Shown here: one piece after another, positions 45,738 through 56,429 of the stretch
How positions within the stretch are numbered: the first letter of the stretch is position 1
How the letters are laid out: the number at the start of each line of letters is the position of its first letter
Assembly (NCBI GenBank): GCA_001692895.1
Contig: KV748212.1
Span: 496,001-560,000 of the forward strand
Source: Cenococcum geophilum 1.58
Taxonomy: Eukaryota; Ascomycota; Dothideomycetes; Gloniales; Gloniaceae
DNA length: 64,000 nt
Reading direction: 5' to 3'
Position numbers and translations under genes: made by a program
The notes under the pieces: model-generated
The model's input: only the letters and a program-made list of their open reading frames with translations
What the model was told of the DNA's origin: nothing
The model's database searches: none

Positions 45738-46496
45738 CTAACGCGACTTTCTTCGATCCCGCTGAAGGATTTCGGGATGTTTATGCACACTGGGCATCAA
45801 TCCAATACCAATTGCTCTCCGTATAGCTTTTGCGATTTTTCTCTGGTTAACTGGCCTGAGGCCTGTCTCACTCGAATGCTTTATGCGTCCTATCTCTGTC
45901 ATATATTCTGACATCATCGAGAAGTTCTATAGTGCTATTAGTCCCATCCCTTTATAGCTTATTCATTACTTATCCAAATTTAAGGAAATATGCCCACCGT
46001 ACCTTATACTCATTAAGTGGATCGATCCCTAGTGCATCGAACGCATCATTCTTTGGTAGCTGTCTACTCTTCTTCCACTTGGCCTGTTCAGGGCCAGTCA
46101 GATCGTGCGGCGCATATACATCTCCCACCTTCCACTTCCGCCACATCTGCATTTCATAATCCTTTCGTTTATCTGCTTGCTCCAGCTGTGCAGCGGTTAT
46201 TTGACGCTCTTTCTTTGCCCCTCCGGCGAGATGCTTGCGCGCGAAGTCGGCCGTAGATTCCGTGCGGTGGCTAGAGGTAATCGTACTAGTAGAGGATCTA
46301 GAGCGGGGGGATAAATCGCTGAGGGCATCGAGGATATCTAGAAAGGTAAGAAGGTTGCTAAAGAAAGGGATGATAAAATAGGATTACTTTGTGTAGTGCG
46401 GTCACTTAGATTCCGGCTGCTTGACGAGAACCATGACCGAGCGCAATGTCCCCAAATCGAACTGGGCAATTGGCAGGAAGGGCGGAATAAAGACAT
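45738..46496 (-). CDS. RSM18: Mitochondrial small-subunit ribosomal protein bS18m
   Basis: Three exons, 46496-46388, 46337-46003 and 45926-45738, join in phase to 210 residues. Introns of 50 and 76 bp have GTAATC/CTAG and GTACGG/ATAG. The N-terminus (MSLFRPSCQLPSSIWG, Ser/Arg-rich) is a plausible presequence. The fungal Rsm18 signature is complete: KWKVGDVYAPHDL, FDALGIDPLNEYK joined to NFSMMSEYMTEIGRI, then TGLRPVNQRKIAKAIRRAIG and LMPSVHKHPEIL. bS18m is a core protein of the mitoribosomal small subunit. None of its exons is a long ORF, so it is easily missed. It is divergent from a mitochondrial PPR gene. Confidence 0.93.
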
Positions 46497-46815
46497 GCTG
46501 AATACCTAGCTGGGACGCTGTTGAAGGAAATCAAATAGACAAGTCAAGATGCTTGGCAACGCGAGATTTTGCCGAGCATGCTGTCAACACTTCGAGCTTT
46601 TACCTTTTCCACTTGTCAGCTATCGTCAATTCCACCACGCTCTCTGTTTTGCTTCGCCACTTCTTGTATTATAGTTTTTTCATCAGTCTTTTATGATGCC
46701 GACTACTACAATATAATAGCAAATACCTAAACTCTTCAAATCGCAGGCAATTGCATTTCGACCTGCCGCCTCTTCCTATCCGCTTCCCTCTACCTTCCCT
46801 CCACGTTTCCTCACA
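46497..46815. promoter_or_regulatory. Divergent promoter of RSM18 and PPR gene
   Basis: 319 bp between start codons of two genes whose products both act in mitochondrial gene expression. The right part is pyrimidine-rich (CCTCTTCCTATCCGCTTCCC), as common in fungal 5' UTRs. No specific site identified. Confidence 0.6.
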
Positions 46816-49323
46816 ATGCCGCCAAACCTTACACGCATCGTCTTCCGACGCCTGCTAGCAAATAAGCCAATTGTATCTCGAGGCTGTTTACAAAGGTCAA
46901 CGAGGCCTCAAATACCAGTCATATATGATGTTCAGTTCCCCCATCGGTGCCAAAGACGAAGTTTATTTGGCTTCTCAATGAAACCTGAACGCCGGGTAAA
47001 AGAACCAGATCACCCCCCAGGAATGCAAAAGATGATGGAGTTGTCAAAAATGTCTGCTATCAAGGCCCGTCCGCCTCCACCCGAAGAGGTGGTGGAGGCG
47101 TTTAAGACTTTCTTCGAGACCAAGATTAAATTACACGAGCCAGCAGAGGACATCCACATCAAACACGCACACAGGTCCTTGAAATATCTTCTAGAGAACC
47201 CGAATCCGGATGGTACTCCACGGCTGTCTTCAGGTGATTTAGTACAAGCCAGAGACTGTTTACTTTTGGTTCCGAAAGGCAAAGGCAGTTCGCATCTGGA
47301 ACTTGCAAGACTTGTGTATAAGGAACTTCAGCTGACAGTCGACCGTAAGAAGAACTTTATGCTTCGTGAGAATGACTTGTCAAAGTGGATTGAAATGCTA
47401 TGTCGATCCGGAGAAACTCATGAAGCTCGGAAGTTGCTGGAGAAAACATCTGGGAAGGCGTTACACCATCCTAGATCTTTCTGTATTGGTTTGAACGACG
47501 TCCTTCGCGGATTCTGGTCTGAGGGAAATGATGAAGAATTTCTATTAACTCTGTCAATGTTCCGCGAACGTTTACTATCACTGCAGCCAGAGACGCATGC
47601 GCTATTGGTAGAATATTTTACGGAGAAAAACGATCTTCAGCAAGCTAAACATTGGTATTCGCAACCAATAGAGGCTCCAGGGATCTATTCTCGTGCTCAC
47701 TCTTTGATACTGATATGTTGCGCGAAGAACAGAGACATTACCTTTGGCCAAGACATTATAGCATCCTTGTTGGTAGTGAACCCCTCGAAGGATATCTGGG
47801 ATGTCGTCTTTGTGTGGTCTGCAATGACAGGGAAAGGTGTGGAGGAGATTGAACGTATGATGCAAATAATGGTGCGTAGGAACGAGCAGGATAGTGTAGA
47901 GGACCGCCCAGATGTAGCTACGATCAACAAACTAGTCGAATATGCGATTTCTAAAAAGGATTCATATATGGCGGAAAGATATATCAGCTTGGGGCAGAAG
48001 TGGGGGATCCAGCCAAACGCGAAAACCTATATCATGCAGATGGAATACCGACTTTCTGTCAACGACATCGATGGTGCAAGAGCAGCATATATCGGGCTTC
48101 AAGGAGAAGAAGTTATAGAAGAGGAAGACGTCCAGGTTATCAACAAACTGATTCAAGCGATGTGCAAAACAAGGCGATATGATTTTGACAGTATCATGGG
48201 TGTAGCCGACGATCTAGGCGAGCGCAAGGCTCGATTTGAACCCGACACTGTCTCCGCACTCTGCATACTGCATCTCGAGCGCGATGAGCTTCACGATGTG
48301 ATTGACCTTCTCCGGACTCATTCCTATCACTACTCTTCAGAACAACGTATTACCATCCGCGACGTATTCGTCAACTTTTGCCTTGATCGCAAGAATAGTA
48401 TTGCCCTTGTCTGGGATGCTTACCAGATATTCCGCAACGTTTTTGACGAAACTCCCCGCGACATTCGCACTCGCATTATGAACGAATTCTTTTCTCGCGA
48501 GCGCTCAGACATAGCATGCCATGTCTTCTTCCACATGCGGCAGAGTAATGATCCTCAAATCTGCGCCACATCCGATACCTACATTGCTGCCTTTACAGGA
48601 TTTGCACGTTCCTCGGACGCAGAAAGCCTTGAGCTTGTCCACAATCAAATGAAGCTTGACATGGACATCGAGCCCAACACACGGTTACTAAATTCCCTTA
48701 TGCTTGCATATACCATGGCCGGTGATCCAAGAAGAGGGATGGAGTTCTGGGCTGAGATCGTTGCATCAAAAGAAGGACCTTCATACAACAGTATCGTAAT
48801 TGCCTTTCGGGCTTGTGAAAAGATGCCGTTTGGTGATCGGCATGCAAAGCCGATTTGGGAGAGACTACGAAAGATGGATGTTGAGATCGATAAGGACGTC
48901 TTTGCAGCATACGTGGGTGCCCTTGCGGGAAACTCCCTACATGATGAAGCAGAGAAACTGGTTCTGAGCGCCGAAGATGAGTTTGGTATTACGCCCGATT
49001 TGCTGATGTAAGTCTCCTAGTGTACTCCACTTTTTCTCCAATGAAACCTGTTATGCTTCATCCTGCAGAACCGCCAGGTTTTTTGAAAGAAATGGTGGCG
49101 GCACTCATTTCTTAAACATTCCAGCTCTTTTACTAACCCGCCGGACAGACTCGGAACGCTGTTCAACGCCACCATCAACATCAACAAACAAGCACGTATT
49201 GAGAAATTTATCAAAGAGTACTATGCAGCCGTTTGGCCGGAGTTTGAAGCGCTAGGTGTACTGATTACACATGATGGCTTTGGCTACAGGCAATACAATC
49301 TCAATCGCGATGTCGATCCTTGA
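46816..49323 (+). CDS. Mitochondrial pentatricopeptide repeat (PPR) protein
   Basis: Two exons, 46816-49007 and 49149-49323, give 788 residues; without the second exon the frame would stop at 731. The 141-bp intron has GTAAGT and ACAG. The N-terminus is rich in Arg with few acids (TRIVFRRLLANKPIVSRG), a mitochondrial presequence. The body is a chain of paired helices of about 35 residues typical of degenerate PPRs, for example TINKLVEYAISKKDSYMAERY and NTRLLNSLMLAYTMAGDPRRG. Fungal PPR proteins bind organellar RNAs and act in stability, processing or translation. The particular transcript cannot be inferred. Divergent from RSM18. Confidence 0.85.
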
Positions 49324-49485
49324 ACACTATCGACAGTGGGTCCAACGGCTTGTAAGATTTGTTGACGAGTACAGGTACAACGACCGTAGATGCTACAGAA
49401 AATATTGAAAAGGAAGAGGAGGAATGTATGAATGCAGCACCGTATATATCAGCAGAGGAGATGATGTAGAGCTGGCATGATCTAC

Positions 49486-49937
49486 ACAAAGTAAAGCTTC
49501 GTCGAGCCTTGTACGAATACATATGATCCTACGACTACTGTATTTGTAACCCGTGACCGGGAAATTTGGCCAGTGTAATATTGGAGCAGTGAACCAATAA
49601 CATTACGATCTCTTAGTATAAACGCACGCGGCACATTCAACTCTTCCACGCCTTTGAAGGAGAGTGGCTCCTCATGCATCATTCCATTGATGTACCTTTT
49701 TCCAATCAGTCGATAGAGTCTTTCTCTTTCCTCGTTCTTGCGCAGAATGAAGGGCATCGAACTGCCGTGGAAGATACATACAAGGTCTCCAACTTGCGTA
49801 ATGGTGGGAACGATGCCTGCATAACCCCTCCTAGATAAACAAACTCTTGTGGTATCCACATTTTCTTCCCCAGTCACACAGTTAAGCATATTCATATATG
49901 AAACGGCCCTTGTCATTATGGAGAGTAACTGAAGCAC
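49486..49937 (-). pseudogene. C-terminal relic of a HET-domain gene
   Basis: A 151-codon minus frame reads like the tail of heterokaryon-incompatibility proteins: VCLSRRGYAGIVPTI, QVGDLVCIFHGSSMPFILR and YRLIGKRYINGMMHEEPL. These positions correspond to the usual G-x-G-P, GD-x-V-C-x-x-x-G-x-x-x-P-F-x-L-R and LVGE-x-Y-V-H-G-I-M-x-G-E motifs. There is no HET domain in the same frame. It ends at a stop near 49486. Confidence 0.7.
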
Positions 49938-52236
49938 ACTCTTGTTTTGGTAAAAGTCTCACCATCTGCATCAATATCAGAACATCCTCCCTCGTACTAA
50001 TTATCTCCAATGGATGGCTTACAAGTTTTAGCATTCATTAAAAGTCGAGATAATTCCTGCAGAAGAACTGGGTATGACTTCTTCAACTCTTCGTCGCTCT
50101 CCCAACGCGGCCATGAGCGGGTTGTCCTATCCTAGGGCCGGCGAACCAAAGCACATTGTAGGAATTCACCATGGAAAATCTGTTATATCTTCGCCTGTAG
50201 GATAGAAATCGACAGAGGTGATAATTTGGTACACTTCCAATAGGCGTGCACCGGTTTTTGCCATCTCATTCCACGGGTCCTCCCTTTTAGTCTCCCGAAA
50301 ATACGATTCACTTAGTTGCGAGATGCCAACCCAGCCAGGAAGGATCTTTAGCTTGCCATCTAAGCCAACACCGTTCCTACTACCAAAGATCGTACGGCGT
50401 AGATACTTGACTTAAAGTTTAGCTCCCGCTTAAGATCCTTCTTGATATCCTTACAAAAGGTGTCATCCAAAGAAGCACTCAAATACTGTTGCTTTTTGGC
50501 AACAACCATCCGCGCGACGTCAAGTTCAAGGCCCTCGCTCCACTTTACAAGGATCTCCGACGTCCGTTTGCCAGTTCTTTTGGAAGTCTCTAATATTATC
50601 TTCTCGCCCGCGGGCTCTGCGGGCTCCTCAGGATCAAAATCAGGATCCCGCCCGAGTGCCTTTGCTGATTGCTTTGCCGACGGAGTCGGGGTGCCCGCTG
50701 GGCGCCCGGCTGATGATGGAATTATAATCAGAGGCTACGAGGGAGTTGAAATACCGTTTTGCATTAGCTGCCTTATGAGAATAGGCCAAGCCTCGTTGCG
50801 AGCTTCGAAGTACGGAGGCGACGAGTGAACTACCTGTAGAGGTGTATGCAGAGGGGGAAGGATAACTAGGCGCACTAACAACGATGAGAGCTCATACAAT
50901 CGGGGCAATACATAGCTTGCCTGCGAGAACTCCGGCGGCGACAATTATTGGCTCAATATCGTACATATCCTTATACACGAAGCCCGGGGTAGGATTCCGA
51001 AAGAACGGCTCCGAATGATTCGAAATCGTTGTGCACAGAGGGGGCAGCTGAACTCCAAAGGGACTCTGCCGATCATCCCTTCCTCCCCCTCCTCCTTCTC
51101 CTCCACCCTCTACGCAGCCACGAGGCTCCTGCCGGCTCGAATTCGACATCGCGAGTAGTAACCGACGATCTAGAAGCGTGATACGGGGTCATCAAATTGT
51201 AAGGTGGTGAGAGAAAGGGTAGGCGAGCTCTCTCGCGCGCCCCCTTTGGGCCGTAAGGTTCGAATAGCCTTATTGCTGCGGGCACTACGGAATCAACTAC
51301 TCCTCTTACGGTAGGTGTTCTGGTGTTAATGTATATCCACCAGGTATTATGATTTACTGTGCAGGCCTCATACGAGGGGCAGGGGTAAGAGCAAGCGCTA
51401 TACTGATTCGGGCACGTGTTGTAGCAGGTATTCTGCCAGAAAAACCGGTCTAATACGCGTACTCTTGAGTTCTGCGCACGGTTCAACTTTCGTAGGGACG
51501 TACGATATGGCCTCGTATACCCTTGCGGGCTTAAGAGTCTCATGGCTTAATATGCCTCGTATTGGATTGTCACCGGTATCTGGCGCGAGCTCGAGTATTC
51601 GGATATCCTCTTCAAGCGGTATGTACTCAAATCAGCCCATCAGATCAGTATAAAAAGTATGTGCTCCTTTGTTCGATACCTTTCAGACATTCAAGAGGTG
51701 TTGAATTCATGATTGCCTGGAAATTTCTAGTACGGCTGAGAGCGGGTATTTGGCTAAGGCTTAGCGTACTATCGCTCTCTACGATTAGCTCGATGAAATT
51801 GTACGGGCCAATTGGTCGACATGTCATTTAAAACTTGCTGGTATCCTTATTACTTATAAGGCTTAGCAGGTGGTTAGACATAAGTTCCTCTTTTGGTAAA
51901 CCCGCGAACCTCCAACCATCCTGTTCTAGTTTTCTAAGTTGAGACCCTCCGAAGCATGTTAGGAAAATAGTAGGGCACATTGAGGTAGAAACGACAAGTT
52001 TAGATATACTGCAGCACCCATACGTAAGTTCTGCAAGTGCACCCTAGAGTATCCTAAAAAAACATCAAGAATCCAACCTGCTCCAATTTTTCGTCTGTTA
52101 ACCACCCTATGTATCATATTGTAAAACCCTTGATATCTCTTGCCCATTTATCCAAGGAAACATCCAGACCCCTTTGATAAGCACTATGATAAACCACCAA
52201 TATCGTTCACACACATAACATACATCAATTGTTATT
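49938..52236. other. Decayed region between and beside HET relics
   Basis: A minus-strand frame at about 50,606-50,412 of some 65 codons (EILVKWSEGLELDVARMVVA...) looks coding but is unassigned. Another at 51,543-51,073 is Cys/Tyr-rich (NTCYNTCPNQYSACSYPCPS) and also unassigned. A third, at 51827-51645, is unassigned as well. Together they suggest one or more decayed accessory genes or an insertion. From 51.84 to 52.24 kb I see nothing but the 3' side of the acyltransferase gene. Confidence 0.45.
51481..51631 (-). pseudogene. N-terminal HET-domain relic
   Basis: A minus frame reads FEYIPLEEDIRILELAP, then NPIRGILSHETL and VYEAISYVP. This is the start of a HET domain, where P-I-x-C-x-L...YEALSYVWG is usual. 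The W-G is lost and the frame carries no further HET motif before stopping in decayed sequence. Same strand as the C-terminal relic 1.5 kb downstream, so both may belong to one gene interrupted by other sequence. Confidence 0.65.
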
Positions 52237-54629
52237 CTATATAGACAATTTCTTCGGCGTTTGCTTGGGTGTCGGTATCTTCTGCGGGCCGCTTGCTACT
52301 GGCTTTTTGACAGAAGCACTATTCGCTACAGGAACCTTCTTCGGGGTTACCCCATTCACCTTAGAAGCGCCTGCGGGTTTAGCCGGAGCCTCTTGGTTCG
52401 GTACGACTTTCTTTGCCGGTGTTTTTTGAGATTCAAGCTGTTGGGTCGCCGGCCTCGACTGAGTAGCTTGCTTGATTATCGGTTTCTGTGGAGTTGTCTT
52501 GTGGCTCGCTGGAGTGGCTACGGGCTTGTTCGGAGGTTTCTGTGCGTTATGTGGCTGATTGGGTTTTGAAGCGTAACCCGGAACACTATTCACTCCCTTC
52601 AAAGGCGGCTTGATTGTGGGGTTCTGACTTCCTGGAATGGTGTTCTTCTGAGCGGCCTTTTCAGGCGCACTAGGGCTTACATGGATAGGCACGCCTGACT
52701 TAGTCATAACAGTGCTTCCATTCTTCGCATTATCCGCTTCAGTATTGGTGACTTGTATGGGGACACCTTCTTTGGTCATGACGGTATGAACTTCACCAGA
52801 ACTTGGCGGTGACTTTTTAACAGTACTGGCTGCTGGCTTTGACAGAAGCTTTATTGTAGGCTTTGAAGTAGAAGCGTTCAGTGGTTTGGGGATACTCGGG
52901 GCTTTTACCGCAGCCCTTACCGGAGCTGATTTACGAGTGACTGCTGACGGCCTGCTGTTTGGTGCAGACATAGCTTTTCTCTTCCCATTCGGAAGAACCA
53001 TGCCGTTCTGAATGGCAGTCTCTTTCACAAGCTGTGCCAGATGCTCTTGCGTCAGCTTCTGCACCTGGCCTCGGTTCTGGGGCTCTGCAGTCTGCGCCGC
53101 CGACACCTTTGCCGCGACTTCTATCAATTGGTCCATCTCCTCTGGGCCAGGTGGACCCTTCGTCGCAGCATCACTAGCCCCTAGAAGCGCACTCATATGC
53201 TGCTGGATGAATTCCGTACCGCCTGGAATAGGAAGATCGTTTGGAGAAGCGCCGTAAGCCAGGGTTAGTGCCATTATGACACTCGTGATAGGCGCAAAGA
53301 TCTTGACGAATTCATTCCAGTTACCAGATTTCACCTGCGTTTCAATAGTCCGAGCTCCTCGGGGAACACTCCGTATGCTTTGACTGCTTGAGCTGGTTTC
53401 GCTTAAATCAAGCTGCTCTTTCCAGAAGTCATCGGCTGGAAATCGGCTGTTACGAGTGAAGTATTCGAGCATGTAGTCCTTTTCTCTCCAGCGATTGCGA
53501 AGCCAGACATCGAAAGCTTTCGGGTTGTTAATCGGAACGGAATCGAGGTGGAAACGTCGCCAGTGCATGTTCACAGACTTTGGAGGACGGCCTTCAAAAA
53601 ATGAGGAACGGAGGGTAAAAATATCTTGACCAAACTGTCCCGGACTTGAGAATCGTTAGCCTTCATATTACTTCAAGAATATTCAATGGTGGCTACTCAC
53701 GGAACGCCTTCGTAGGCGATGGTACAGTCGTACAGCCATTGAGTTGTTTCCTTTAACTCTTGCAAACAAAACCTCAGCCCAGTACTTCGTGGTAGAAGCT
53801 GATGCTTCATATCCTTAAGTCCGTTCTTATCAGCCCATCTCTTGCTCGACTCTCTTGTGTTCTTAGCCAGATTCGTTCCCTCTGGGAAAATTAAGAGCCA
53901 CATTGGATCCTTTGGCTTGTTCAGTTTCTGCAGATGCCTTTTGAACTGCGGCTTGTCTTTCTCCCAATTTCGAGCTAGAAATATAAAGTTGTAGAACTGA
54001 GCGCCCCAACCGAGGATGGGAATGTTTTTTAACGACTCCTTTAAGATGATATAAATGTAGCCATGCATTCCATTCGTATAGGCGATCCACCAGAGGTACA
54101 TCCAATCGGTATACAGCTACTCGGCGTTAGACCCAATTCCCAGTTAATAAATTGAGGAGGTTGCTCACTTGGTGGTTTGCCATCAGTATCATCCGATCAG
54201 CGAAATTACACTTCAAGCTCCCATCCTTCATTTGGATCAACTGTCCTCGCATACTTTCATCACCACTAACTCGTACAACTGTCGGGGCCCACCATTGCGT
54301 CAAACAAGTGATGAGGACCGCAAAGGACTCCTTTGTGTATGCCATATATCCATCGTAGAATACTGGATCAATAAATTTCAGCGGCGCGCCGAGGAATTGC
54401 GATGCACTTATGCTATTTTACCAATCAGTACCACTCAATACACCACAAATGAATGAAATCGGGGATTCTACGCCAAACATCCGGACAGAAACGTTGAAGC
54501 CAAAGTGAAAGCGCGCTCAGCTTGTGAAAGCTCTCCATGTTTTGGTGGTCCAGCAGGATGCGGTTCGACGTTGTCCTTCGAGATACGCAGTCCAGCGCCC
54601 AAATCAGTCTTCTTCGGTTTCGAAGCCAT
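52237..54629 (-). CDS. LPLAT-family acyltransferase with long Lys/Pro-rich C-terminal tail
   Basis: Exons 54629-54472, 54412-54169, 54116-53701 and 53644-52237 join in phase to 741 residues. The start MASKPKKTDLGAGLR leads to a first hydrophobic segment. The acyltransferase H-x4-D motif NHQLYTDW (His133, Asp138) is assembled exactly across intron 2. LLIFPEGT (211-215) is the second motif, and GRPPKSVNMHWRRF follows. Such proteins acylate lysophospholipids (LPA or lysocardiolipin/lysoPI type) at ER or mitochondrial membranes. After another hydrophobic helix (FAPITSVIMALTLAYG) comes a tail of about 290 residues rich in Lys, Pro, Ala, Ser and Thr, with the motif VMTKxGVPIxV present twice. The tail is unusual in length for the family. 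Divergent from the 172-residue gene. Confidence 0.87.
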
Positions 54630-55129
54630 TTTTTGCTGAGTGCGATGCGGTCATTCCTTTTTTTTTGAATTCAGTGATAGGTTCTAAAAGGATTCTGTTC
54701 TCTGGACGGGAAGGTTGGTTGACATGTCGTAGCGATTGACGGTTGGTCTGGGACCCTTGCAAAGTTCCCCGGATTTATGACGTCGTTTGGTGTGGCGCCG
54801 CTTTGCCAACATTTCTGTGGCACCAGTCCCTCTTTTCCACCCAGTCCCCCAGCTCTCCTATATACTCTCCTAAGAACCAGAATCCTTTTCTTACACTTTG
54901 TCCTGCAAGTAAGTCCAGAAATCTCTATCTTAGTTTGTTGTTCTGTATGGCTGTGATCTATATACCCTGTAGAGATCATGCTGAAGTCCTTTCTTCTCCC
55001 AAAGGCGAAGCACGAGCATCAATTACATACCATAAAATCACAAATCTGACGTACCTGTTCTAGAAACCCTAAACACTCTCCAGCTGCACCAGCTAGCTAT
55101 AAACCTCCACTATACCCAAACGCTCTACC
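54630..55129. promoter_or_regulatory. Divergent intergenic region, 500 bp
   Basis: Promoters of the acyltransferase gene and the small unknown gene at 55130. It contains a T10 tract at about 54,657 and pyrimidine-rich DNA before 55130. Confidence 0.5.
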
Positions 55130-55719
55130 ATGCCCGCCGCAGCCAAAGCCCCATCCACCAAAGCATCCTCTGCCAAAGGCGCCGCAGCAACACGCCCAAA
55201 GAAGCCCGCTATGAACGGCATCGCCAATGGCGTACCTAACGGGGTGCCAAACCACATCCCGTCGCCATACGAGGTCATGGCGTCGAGAATCGCAAACCGC
55301 GTCGCCGAGATGGCCGAGAACATCACCTTCGTCGAGCGCGAAAAGTACAACCTCTTCCCCCCCCCCAAAAAAATCTTTTTTTTTAAAACTATACTAACCG
55401 AACTTCTCTCCCCAGACCCGGACCCGCGCCCGCGCCCAAAGAGCTCGTCCAAAAAGCGCGCAAGCCGCCGCGCAAGCTCGAGATGCGGCTCGGCCAGTCC
55501 GGGCCCTCGCCCACCAACGTGACCTTCAGCGCGCCCTTCCTCGACAACACGCTGGCCAAGATGCTGACGCTGCAGAACCACATGCTGAAGGTCGGGCGGG
55601 ACCTGGCTGCCAGCGAGGATGTCGACGAGGCCGTTAAGCAGGAGCAGTTTGCGCAGAGCGCGGAACTCAGCAGGATTATTGCGCTGATTTGCGCCGAGAA
55701 GGCGAGGCAGGGTGCGTAA
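55130..55719 (+). CDS. Small conserved fungal protein of unknown function, 172 aa
   Basis: Two exons, 55130-55344 and 55416-55719, give 172 residues. The 71-bp intron begins GTACAA, includes a C10 run, A7 and T9 runs and a good ACTAAC branch, and ends CCCCAG. The N-terminus is Ala/Lys/Pro-rich (disordered), followed by a helix (YEVMASRIANRVAEMAENI). The joined sequence FVEREKPGPAPAPKELVQ leads to a basic stretch KARKPPRKLEMR and two C-terminal helices. No known domain. A coiled-coil or adaptor role is possible but not shown. Leaving the intron in would put a Pro/Lys/Phe homopolymer run in the protein. Confidence 0.7.
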
Positions 55720-56429
55720 GATGATGTTCGATAATTCGTATACTGCTAAAGGGGGAGAGAGCGAGTGACTGATTTGTTGTAGTGTTATAGCATTGTAAGT
55801 CTATGCGAGGTTTTTCTTTGGAATGATGTGGATGCCAGGGTTTGCGGGATCGATTTTTTTTTATCAAGCATCCGTTGGCAATTTGGTTGGTACCGGTATT
55901 TATTTTATGAGGCTTCCTTAATGTATATCCAGGCTAGGTTATGAATCAAAACGAGGAGTTCGATGGGTCAGTCCAAAATATAAATAATCATGCTGCCTAT
56001 GATTGAGCGAGACGTGACTTGTTTACTCGTTGTTATGCAAAATTTACTTTGGACAGGTTCATAAGGCCCTCTGAAAAAGCTCATTGGGCCTATCGCATAT
56101 TTGTATGTTGAGTTTTGGTAGGTGGACTTGCGATTAGCCATAAAAAACAAAGCTGTTTGGGCGTTGCTACCGAGAACCTGCTCTGAAGGCCTTTAAATGC
56201 TTCCCTAAAGGAGAGTGTTGAGGTAACGGCTAAACAGGTTGTGTTTTGGTGACGATGAAAATGCTCATTATCAGCGATCAATAAGGCAAATTGATAAATC
56301 TAAGAAAACCAGCATCAGTCTTTTGGGACAACCTATACACTCAAGTCAGCAGAAATGGTATCATCGACACAATTTTAACACTATATATTGACAGTAAGCC
56401 AAACAAACAAAGAACCAACCAATCACGCC
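55720..56429. other. Convergent intergenic with diverged tandem duplication
   Basis: Between the 172-aa gene and the end of the PTR2 gene. 55970-56280 looks like two diverged ~140-bp direct copies. Otherwise AT-rich with no gene. Confidence 0.45.

Noticed and set aside
55130-55522. 130-codon unspliced reading through the poly-C/A/T tract
   Set aside because: The intron with GTACAA, ACTAAC and CCCCAG gives a coherent 172-residue protein; the unspliced frame encodes homopolymer-derived residues.
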